From Petrolisthes cinctipes (taxonomy: Eukaryota > Arthropoda > Malacostraca > Decapoda > Porcellanidae): a DNA stretch of 64,000 nt. Every line of letters starts with the position of its first letter. Position 1 is the stretch's first letter. The notes under the pieces are model-generated. The model did no database searches and was not told where the DNA came from. It saw only the letters and a list, made by a program, of their open reading frames with translations. Location: positions 248,001 to 312,000 of the forward strand of contig JAWQEG010001345.1 of the NCBI GenBank assembly GCA_033782935.1, in the 5' to 3' direction. The translations under genes were made by a program, and so were the position numbers. This document shows, piece after piece, positions 54,201 to 64,000 of this stretch.

Positions 54201-57200
54201 TTGGGATATAAACGTGTACAGAAGATCCATACACATATTAACTTTGGGCACCTCAAATATCGATTATCAGCATGTTTTGGGCCTGTATTTTGAAAATACC
54301 CTAACACGGAGTAGGCATGTACAGATCGCTTCTGGGACCCAAAAACATCGAATTTTTAGGTGTTTTGAGCCTGAATTTGAGATATAAACGGGTGCAGAAG
54401 ATGCATGCATATATCGACTTTGGGCACCTAAAATATAGATTTTCAGCATGTTTTGGGCATGTATTTTGAAAATACTTAAACACGGAGTAGGCATATACAG
54501 ATTGCATCTAAATCCCAAAAATATCGAATTTTCGGGTGTTTTGAGCCTGAATTTGAGATATAAACGGGTACTGAATAAGCATGCACATATCAACTTTTTG
54601 CACCTAAAATATCGATTTTGGGCATGTTTTGGGTCTGTATCTTGAAAACATTCTAGGGTGGAGTAGGTATATACAGGTCACTTCTGGGACCAAAAAATAT
54701 CGAATTTTCACGTGTTTTGAGCCTGAATTTGAGATATAAACGAGTACAGAAGATGCATGCACATATCGACTTGGGACACCTAAAATATAAATTTCTAGCA
54801 TGTTTTAAACCTATATTTTAAAAACATTCTAGAACTGAGTAAACATGTACAGATCGCTTCTGGAACTTAAAACTATTGAATATTCGGGTGTTTGAGCCTG
54901 AATTTGAGATGTAAACCGGTACTGAAGATACATGCACATATCGACTTTTTGCACCTAAAATATCGATTTTAAGCTTGTTTTGGGTCTTTATCTTGAAAAC
55001 ATTCTAGCAAGAAGTAGGCATGTACAGATCGCTTCTGGGACCCAAAAATACCGAATTTTTGGGTGTTTTGAGCCTGAATTTGAGATATAAACGGGTGCAG
55101 AAGATGCTTGCACATATCGACTTTGGGCACCTAAAATATCGATTTTCAGCATGTTTTGGGCATGTATTTTGAAAATACTTAAACACGGAGTAGGCATATA
55201 CAGATTGCATCTAAAACCCAAAAAATATCGAGTTTTCGGGTGTTTTGAGCCAGAATTTGAAATATAAAAAACGCGTACAGAAGATGCATGCACATATCGA
55301 CTTTGGGCACCCAAAATATCGATTTTGAGCATGTTTTGGACATGTATTTTGAAAATACTCTAACACGGTGTAGGCATGTACATATCGCTTCTCGTTCCTA
55401 AAAATATCGAATTTTCGGGTGTTTTGAGCCTGAATTTGAAATATAAACGGGTACAGAGGATGCATGCACATATCGACTTTGGGCACCCAAAATATCGATT
55501 TTTAGCATGTTTTGGGCCTATATTTTGAAAGTATTCTAACACGGAGTAGGCATGTACAGATCGCTTCTGGGACACAAAAATATCGAATTTTTGGGTGTTT
55601 TGAGCCTGAATTTGAGATATAATCGGGTACAGAAAATACATGTACATATCGACTTTGGGCACCCAAAATATCGATTTTGAGCATGTTTTCGGTCTATAAT
55701 TTGAAAATACTCTAACACGGAGTAGGCATGTACAGATTGCTTCTGGGACCTAAAAATATCAAATTTTCGGGTCTTTTGAGCCTGAATTTGAGATATAATC
55801 GGGTACAGAAGATGCATGCACATATCGACTTTGGGCACCTAAAATACCGATTTTCAGCATGTTTTGGGCATGTATTTTGAAAATACTCTAACACGGAGTA
55901 GGCATGTACAGATCGCTTCTGGGACCCAAAAATATCGAATTTTCGAGTGTTTTCAGCATGAATTTTAGATATAAACGGGTACAGAACATGCATGCACTTA
56001 TTGACTTGGGACACCTAAAATATCGATTTTTAGCATGTTTTGAGCCTATATTTTGAAAACATTCTAGGACTGAGTAGGCATGTACAGATCGCTTCTGGAA
56101 CCCAAAAATATTGAATTTTCGGGAGTTTTGTGACTGAATTTGATATGTAAACAGGTAATGAAGATGCATGCACATATCGACTCTTTGCACCTAAAATATC
56201 AATTTTGAGCATGTTATGGGTCTGTATTGTGAAAATACTCTAACAAGAAGTAGGCATGTACAGATCGCTTCTGGGACACAAAAATATCGAATTTTCGGGT
56301 GTTTTGAGCCTGAATTTGAGATATAAACGGGTACTGAAGATGTATGCACATATCGACTTTGGGCACCTAAAATATAGATTTTTAGCTTGTTTTGGGCCTA
56401 TATTTTAAAAATATTTTATTACTGAGTAGGCATGTACAGATCGCTTCAGGAACCAAAAATAGCGAATTTTCGTGTGTTTTGAGCCTGCATTTGAGATATA
56501 AACGGCTACTGAAGATGCATGCACATATCGAATTTTTGCACCAAAAATATCGATTTTGAGCATATTTTGGGTCTGTATCTTGAAAACATTCTAGCAAAGA
56601 GTAGGCATGTACAAGTCGCTTCTGGGACCCAAAAATATCGAATTTTCGGGTGTCTTGAGTCTGAATTTGAGATATAAACGGGTACAGAAGATGCATGCAC
56701 ATATCGACATTGGACACCTAAAATATCGATTTTTAGCATGTATTGGGTTTTTATTTTGAAAATATTCTAGCACTGAGTAGGTATATACAGGTCACTTCTG
56801 GGGCCAAAAAAAATCGAATTTTCGGGAGTTTTGAGCCTGAATTTGAGATATAAACGAGTACAGAAGATGCATACACATATCGACTTGGGACACCTAAAAT
56901 ATAAATTTTGAGCATGTTTTGGGCCTATATTTTGAAAGTATTCTAACACGGAATATGCATGTACAGATCGCTTCTGGGTCACAAAAATATCGAATTTTCG
57001 GGTATTTTGAGTCTGAATTTGAGATATAATCGGGTACAGAAAATACATGTACATATCGACTTTGGGCACCCAAAATATCGATTTTTAGCATGTTTTGAGT
57101 CTATATTTTGAAAACATTTTAGCACTGCGTAGGCATATACAGATCGCTTCTGGGACCCAAAAATATCGAATTTTCGGGTGTTTTGAGCCTGAATTTAAGA

Positions 57201-59847
57201 TATAAACGGGTACTGAAGATCCATGCACATATCGACTTTTTGCACCTAAAATATCGATTTTTAGCATGTTTTAAGCCTATATTTTGAAAAAAATTCTAAC
57301 ACTGAGTAGGCATGTACAGATCGCTTCTGGGACCCAAAAATTCCGAATTTTCGGGTGTTTTGAGCATGAATTTGGGATATAAACGGGTACAGAAGATCCA
57401 TACACATATTAACTTTGGGCACCTCAAATATCGATTATCAGCATGTTTTGGGCCTGTATTTTGAAAATACCCTAACACGGAGTAGGCATGTACAGATCGC
57501 TTCTGGGACCCAAAAATATCGAATTTTCGGGTGTTTTGAGCCTAAATTTGAGATATAAACGGGTACAGAAGATGCATTCACATATTGACTTTGGGCACCT
57601 AAAATATCGATTTTCAGCATGTTTTATGGCCTGTATTTTGAAAAGATTCTAGCACTAAGTAGACATATACAGGTCGCTTCGGGGACCCAAAAATCTCGAA
57701 TTTTCGGGTGTTTTGAGCCGGCATTTGAGATATAAACGGGTACTGAAGATGCATGCACATATAACTTTTTGCACCTAAATTATCGATTTTGAGCATATTT
57801 TGGGTCTGTATCGTGAAAAAATTCTAGCACTGAGTAGGCATGTACAGATCGCTTCTGGGACCCAAAAATATTGAATTTTCCGTCGTTTTTAGCCTGAATT
57901 TGAGATATAAACGGGTACTGAAGATGCATGCAGACATCAACTTTGGGCACCCAAAATATCGATTTTTAGCATGTTTTGGGCCTGTATTTTGAAAATAGTC
58001 TAACACGGAATAGGCATGTACAGATTGCTTCTGGGACCCAAAAACATTGAATTTTCGGGTATTTTGAGACTGAATTTGAGATATAATCGGGAACAGAAGA
58101 TGCATGCTCATATCCTCTTTGGGCACCTAAAATATCGATTTTCAGCATGTTTTGGGCCTGAATTTTGAAAGTACTCTAACACGGAGTAGGCATGTACAGA
58201 TCGCTTCTGGGACCCAAAAATATCGAATTTTCGGGTGTTTTGAGCCTGAATTTGAGATATAAACGGGTACAGAAGATGCATGCACATATCGAATATGTGG
58301 AGCTAAAATATCGAATTTTAGCATGTTTTAAGCCTATATTTTGAAAACATTTTAGCACTGAGTAGACATATACAGATCGTTTCTGGGACCTAAAAATATC
58401 GAATTTTCGGGTGTTTTGAGCCTGAATTTGAGATATAAACGGGTACAGAATACGCATGCACATATCGACATTGGGTACCTAAGATATCGATTTTTAGCTT
58501 GTTTTGAGCGTATATTTTGAAAATATTCTATTACTGAGTAGGCATGTACAGATCGCTTCTGTGACCAAAAAATATCGAATTTTCGGGTGTTTTGATCCAG
58601 AATTTGGAATATAAACGGGTACAAAAGATGTATGCACATATCGACTTTGGACACGTAAAATATCGATTTTTAGCATGTTTTAAGCCTATATTTTGAAAAG
58701 ATTCTAGCAATAAGTAGACATGTACAGATTGATTCGGGGACGCAAAAATATTGAATTTTTGGGTGTTTTGAGCCTTGATTTGAGATATAAACGGGTACTG
58801 AAGATGCATGCACATATCGAATTTTTGCACCTAAAATATCGATTTTGAGCATATTTTGGGTCTGTATCGTGAAAACATTCTAACACTGAGTAGGCATGTA
58901 CATATCGCTTCTGGGACCCAAAAATATTGAATTTTGCGTCGTTTTTAGCCTGAATTTGAGATATAAACGGGTACTGAAGATGCATGCAGATATCAACTTT
59001 GGGCACCCAAAATATCGATTTTTAGCATGTTTTGGGCCTGTATTTTGAAAATACTCTAACACGGAATAGGCATATACAGATTGCTTCTGGGACCCAAAAA
59101 CATTGAATTTTCTTGTATTTTGAGACAGAATTTGAGATATAAACGAGTACAGAAGATGCATGCACATATCGACTATGTGGAGCTAAAATATCGATTTTCA
59201 GCATGTTTTGGGCATGTATATTGAAAATATTATAGTACTGAATAGGCATGTAAAGATCGCTTTTAGAACCCAAAAATATTGAATTTTCGGGTGTTTTGAG
59301 CCTGAATTTGATATGTAAACATGTAATGAAGATGCATGCACATATCGACTCTTTGCACCAAAAATATCGATTTTGAGCATGTTTTGGGCCTGTATTTTGA
59401 AAATACTCTAACACGGAGTAGGCATGTACAGATCGATTAAGGGACCCAAAAATATCGAATTTTCGGGTGTTTTGAGCCTGAATTTGAGATATAAACGGGT
59501 ACTGAAGATGCAGGCACATATCGACTTTTTGCACCTAAAATATCGATTTTGAGCTTGTTTTGGGTCTGTATCTTGAAAACATTCTAGCAAAGAGTAGGCA
59601 TGTACAGATCGCTTCTGGGACCCGAAAATATCGAATTTTCGGGTGTTTTGAGCCTGAATTTGAGATATAAAGGGAAAAAGAAGATGCATGCACATACCGA
59701 CTTTGGGCACCCAAAATATCGATTTTGAGCATGTTTTGGACGTCTATTTTGAGAATACTCTAACACGAAGTAGGCATGTACAGATCGCTTCTGGGACACA
59801 AAAATATTGAATTTTCGGGTGTTTTGAGCCTGAATTTGAGATATAAA
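51241..59847 (+). repeat. Long duplicated satellite segment, copy B
   Basis: This is the shorter partner of 34822-47320. Within aligned blocks the copies differ by scattered substitutions. The right edge is near 59847, where copy A switches to aatcgggtacagaaaatac and copy B keeps aaacgggtacagaag. Confidence 0.82.
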
Positions 59848-62800
59848 CGGGTACAGAAGATCCATGCACATATCGACTTTGGGCACCCAAAATATCGATT
59901 TTGAGCATGTTTTGGGCATCTATTTTGAAAATACTCTAACATGAAGTAGGCATGTACAGATCGCTTCTGGGACACAAAAAAATCGAATTTTCGGGTGTTT
60001 TGAGCCTGAATTTGGGATATAAACGGGTACTGAAGATGGATGCACATATCTACTTTGGGCACCTAAAATATCGATTTTGAGCATGTTTTGGGCCTGTATT
60101 TTGAAAGTACTCTAACACGGAGTAGGCATGTACAGATCTCTTATGGGACCCAAAAATATCGAGTTTTCGGGAGTTTTGAGCCTGAATTTGAGATATAAAC
60201 GGGTACAGAAGATGCATGCAGATATCGACTTTGGACACCCAAAATATCGATTTTTAGAATGTCTTGGGCCTATATTTTGAAAGTATTCTAGCAATGAGTA
60301 GGCATGTACAGATCGCTTCTGGGACAAAAAATATCGAATTTTCGGGTGTTTTGAGCCTGAATTTGGGATATAAACGGGTATAGAAGATGCTTACACATAT
60401 TGACTTTGGGAACCTGAAATATCGATTGTGAGCATGTTTTGGGCCTGTATTTTGAAAATACTCTAACACGGAGTAGCCATGTAAAGATCGCTTCTGGGAC
60501 CCAAAATTATTGAATTTTCCGGTGTTTTGAAACTGAATTTGAGATATAAATCGGTGCAGAAAATGCATTCTCATATCTACATTTAGCACCTTAAATATCG
60601 ATTTTTAGCATGTTTTTGGCCTATATTTTAAAAATATTCTAGCACTGAGTAGGCATGTACAGATCGCTTCTGGGACCCAAAAATGTTGAATTTTTGGGTG
60701 TTTTGAGCCTGAATTTGAGATATAAACGGGTACTGAAGATGCAGGCACATATCGACTTTTTGCACCTAAAATATCGATTTTGAGCTTGTTTTGGGTCTGT
60801 ATCTTGAAAACATTCTAGCAAAGAGTAGGCATGTACAGATCGCTTCTGGGACCCGAAAATATCGAATTTTCGGGTGTTTTGAGCCTGAATTTGAGATAAA
60901 AAGGGAAAAAGAAGATGCATGCACATATCGACTTTGGGCACCCAAAATATCGATTTTGAGCATGTTTTAGACGTCTATTTTGAAAATACTCTAACACGAA
61001 GTAGGCATGTACAGATCGCTTCTGGGACACAAAAATATCGAATTTTTGGGTGTTTTGAGCCTGAATTTGAGATATAAACGGGTACAGAATATGCATTCAC
61101 ATATCGACTTTGGGCACTCAAAATATCGATTTTTAGTATGTTTTTGGCCAATCCTTTGAAAATATTCTATCACTGAGTAGGCATGTACAGATCGCTTCTG
61201 GGACACCAAAATATCGAATTTTCGGGAATTTTGAGTCTGAATTTGAGATATAAACGGGTACATAAGATGTATGCACATATCGACTTTGGGCACCCAAAAT
61301 ATCGATTTTGAGCATGTTTTGGACTTGTATTTTAAAAATACTCTAACACGAAGTAGACATGTACAGATCGCTTCTGGGGCACAAAAATATCGAATTTTCG
61401 GGTGTTTTGAGCCTGAACTGGAGATATAAACGGGAACAGAAGATGCATGCACATATCGACTTTGGACACCTAAATTATCTATTTTTAGCATGTTTTGAGC
61501 CTATATTTTGAAAACATTCTAGCACTGAGTAGGCATGTACAGATCGCTTCTGGGACCCAAAAATATCAAATTTTCGGGTGTTTTGAGCCTGAATTTTGGA
61601 TATAAACGGGTACTGAAGATGCATACACATATTGACTTTGGACACCAAAAATATCGATTTTCAGCATGTTTTGGGCCTGTATTTTGAAAGTACTCTAACA
61701 CCGAGTAGGCATGTACAGATCGCTTCTGGGACCCAAAAATATTGAATTTTCGGGTGTTTTGAGCCTGCATTTGAGATATAAACGGCTACTGAAGATGCAT
61801 GCACATATTGACTTTTTGCACCAAAAATATCGATTTTGAGCATATTTTGGGTCTGTATCTTGAAAACATTCTAGCAAAGAGTAGGCATGTACAAGTCGCT
61901 TCTGAGACCCAAAAATATCGAATTTTTGGGTGTCTTGAGTCTGAATCTGAGATATAAACGGGTACAGAAGATGCATGCACATATCGACATTGGGCACCTA
62001 AAATATCGATTTTTAGCATGTATTAGGCTTTTATTTTGAAAATATTCTAGCACTGAGTAGGCATGCACAGGTCGCTTCTGGGACCCAAAAATACCGAATT
62101 TTTGGGAGTTTTGAGCCTGAATTTGAGATATAAACGGGTACAGTACAGAAGATGCATGCACATATCGACATTGGGCATCTAAAATATCAATTTTGAGCAT
62201 GTTTTAGGTCTGTATCTTGAAAACATTCTAGCATTGCGTAGGCATGTACAGATCGCTTCTGGGACCCAAAAATATCGAATTTTCGGGTGTTTAAAGCCTG
62301 AATTTAAGATATAAACGGGTACAGAAGATGCATGCACATATTGACTATGGGCAGCTAAAATATCGATTTTCAGCATGTTTTTAGCATGTATTTTGAAAAT
62401 ACTTAAAAACGGAGTAGGCATATACAGATTGCATCTAAAACCCAAAAATATCGAATTTTCGGGTGGTTTGAGCCTGAATTTGAGATATAAACGGGTACTG
62501 AATAAGCATGCACATATCGACTTTTTGCACCTAAAATATCGATTTTGGGCATGTTTTGGGTCTGTATCTTGAAAACATTCTAGCGTGGAGTAGGTATATA
62601 CAGGTCACTTCTGGGACCAAAAAATATCGAATTTTCGCGTGTTTTGAGCCTGAATTTGAGATATAAACGAGTACATAAGATGCATGCACATATCGACTTA
62701 GGACACCTAAAATATAAATTTTTAGCATGTTTTAAACCTATATTTTAAAAACATTCTAGCACTGAGTAGACATGTGCAGATCGCTTCTGGAACCTAAAAC

Positions 62801-63745
62801 TATTGAATATTGGGGTGTTTTTTAGCCTGAATTTGAGATATAAACCGGTACTGAAGATACATGCACATATCGACGTTTTGCCCTAAATTATCGATTTTGA
62901 GCATGTTTTGGGTCTGTATCTTGAAAACATTCAAGCAAGGAGTAGGCATGTACAGATTGCTTCTAAAACCCAAAAATATGGAATTTTCGGGTGTTTTGAG
63001 TCTGAATTTGAAATATAAAAAACGCGTACAGAAGATGCATGCACATATAGACTTTGGGCACCCAAAATATCGATTTTGAGCATGTTTTGGACCTGTATTT
63101 TGAAAATACTCTAACACGGAGTAGGCATGTACATATCGCTTCTCGTTCCTAAAAATATCGAATTTTCGGGTGTTTTGAGCCTGAATTTGAAATATAAACG
63201 GGTACAGAGGATGCATGCACATATCGACTTTGAGCACCCAAAATATCAATTTTTAGCATGTTTTGGGCCAATATTTTGAAATTATTCTAGCACTGAGTAG
63301 GCATGTACAGATCGCTTCTGGGACCCAAAAATATTGAATTTTTAGGTGTTTTGAGCCTGAATTTGAGATATAAACGGGTACTGAAGATGCAGGCACATAT
63401 TGACTTTTTGCACCTAAAATATCGATTTTTAGCATGTTTTAAGCCTATATTTTGAAAAAAATTCTAGCACTGAGTACGCATGTACAGATCGCTTCTGGGA
63501 CCCAAAAATACCGAATTTTCGGGTTTTTTGAGCCTGAATTTGAGATATAAACGGGTACAGAAGATGCATGCACATTTAGACTTTTTGCACCCAAAATATC
63601 GATTTTGAGCATGTTTTGGGCCTATATTTTGAAAGTATTCTAACACGGAATAGGCATGTACAGATCGCTTCTGGGACACAAAAATATCGAATTTTCGGGT
63701 GTTTTGAGCCTGAATTTGAGATATAATCGGGTACAGAAAATACAT

Positions 63746-63750
63746 GTACA
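63746..63750 (+). other. Paralogous empty insertion site
   Basis: This is the single gtaca in an uninterrupted satellite segment matching both flanks of the 4.1-kb element. From about 63057 to here it aligns with 29290-29983 at an offset of 33,767 bp. From here to the window end it aligns with 34095-34350 at 29,651 bp. The difference, 4,116, is the element length plus 5. Other, slightly more diverged empty sites are at 43817-43821 and 57049-57053. Confidence 0.93.
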
Positions 63751-64000
63751 TATCGACTTTGGGCACCCAAAATATCGATTTTTAGCATGTTTTTAGTCTA
63801 TATTTTGAAAACATTTTAGCACTGCGTAGGCATATACAGATCGCTTCTGGGACCCAAAAATATCGAATTTTCGGGTGTTTTGAGCCTGAATTTAAGATAT
63901 AAACGGGTACTGAAGATGCATGCATATATCGACTTTTTGCACCTAAAATATCGATTTTGGGCATGTTTTGGGTCTGTATCTTGAAAACATTCTGGCATGG

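Larger units (their letters stand above)
34095..64000. repeat. 176-bp satellite array, right block
   Basis: The same 176-bp family continues after the insertion to the end of the window, again about 170 monomers and without foreign sequence. Compared with the left block it is richer in certain marker subtypes: a repeated TACAG giving gtacagtacagaag, an added run of A before cgcgtacag, and half-monomers with atacatgtacatatcg in place of gatgcatgcacatatcg. It contains a multi-kilobase dispersed duplication (34822-47320 against 51241-59847). The array runs off the end of the window, so its true length is unknown. The longest reading frame, 229 codons at 47924-48613 on the minus strand, is a repeat by-product. 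Confidence 0.97.

Overview
This is eukaryotic repetitive DNA. About 59.9 kb of the 64 kb is one continuous tandem satellite array with a basic period of 176 bp (about 340 monomers, roughly 38% GC in a representative unit). A single 4.1-kb insertion interrupts it at 29984-34094. I see no intact host protein gene, tRNA, rRNA, CRISPR or bacterial-style signal. Open frames inside the satellite reach 229 codons on the minus strand (47924-48613), but they are by-products of the repeat. 176 is not a multiple of three, so each monomer is read in a different frame and the same starts and stops recur at the repeat period.

The species cannot be named from the sequence. The insertion carries a Tc1/mariner-family transposase tail, a retroposon with an ATCA-repeat tail and long (CT)n tracts, which fits an animal genome. 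A short ctaacctaact stretch at 31924-31934 and an agatggcgct motif in the arms are weakly suggestive of an arthropod. A megabase-scale satellite such as pericentromeric or other heterochromatin is the natural setting, but centromere function is not shown.

Satellite organisation: each 176-bp monomer is itself an old dimer of two 88-bp halves (55 of 88 positions identical without gaps in the unit counted). Above that level the array is a mosaic of higher-order repeats. From the left there is a 13-monomer direct duplication (2,287 bp; 6781-9067 and 9068-11354, with an earlier partial copy at 4318-5715). Next is an 18-monomer, almost perfect duplication (3,168 bp; 12355-15522 and 15523-18690), with a third, internally deleted copy at 26650-28775. 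Short three-monomer duplications lie at 22130-22968 and 25348-26405. The right half contains a very long dispersed duplication (34822-47320 against 51241-59847). Its copies differ by blocks close to multiples of the monomer, the expected product of unequal exchange or amplification.

The insertion: a palindromic (foldback-like) element of 4,111 bp sits between 5-bp target duplications (gtaca at 29979-29983 and 34095-34099). A paralogous empty site at 63746-63750 proves both boundaries. Pairing distance is 33,767 bp on the left of the insertion and 29,651 bp on the right, a difference of exactly 4,116 (element plus one duplication). The element has two inverted arms of about 1.35 kb, almost identical at their outer ends and more diverged inward, and a loop of about 1.1 kb. 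Inside it are a truncated, frameshifted Tc1-like transposase end at the left arm/loop junction, a 304-bp retroposon with its own 13-bp target duplication in the right arm only, and (CT)n/(GA)n tracts at mirrored places in the arms. Both arms keep the same short open frame ending beside a good splice-donor match. No element-wide transposase is visible, so it is probably non-autonomous.
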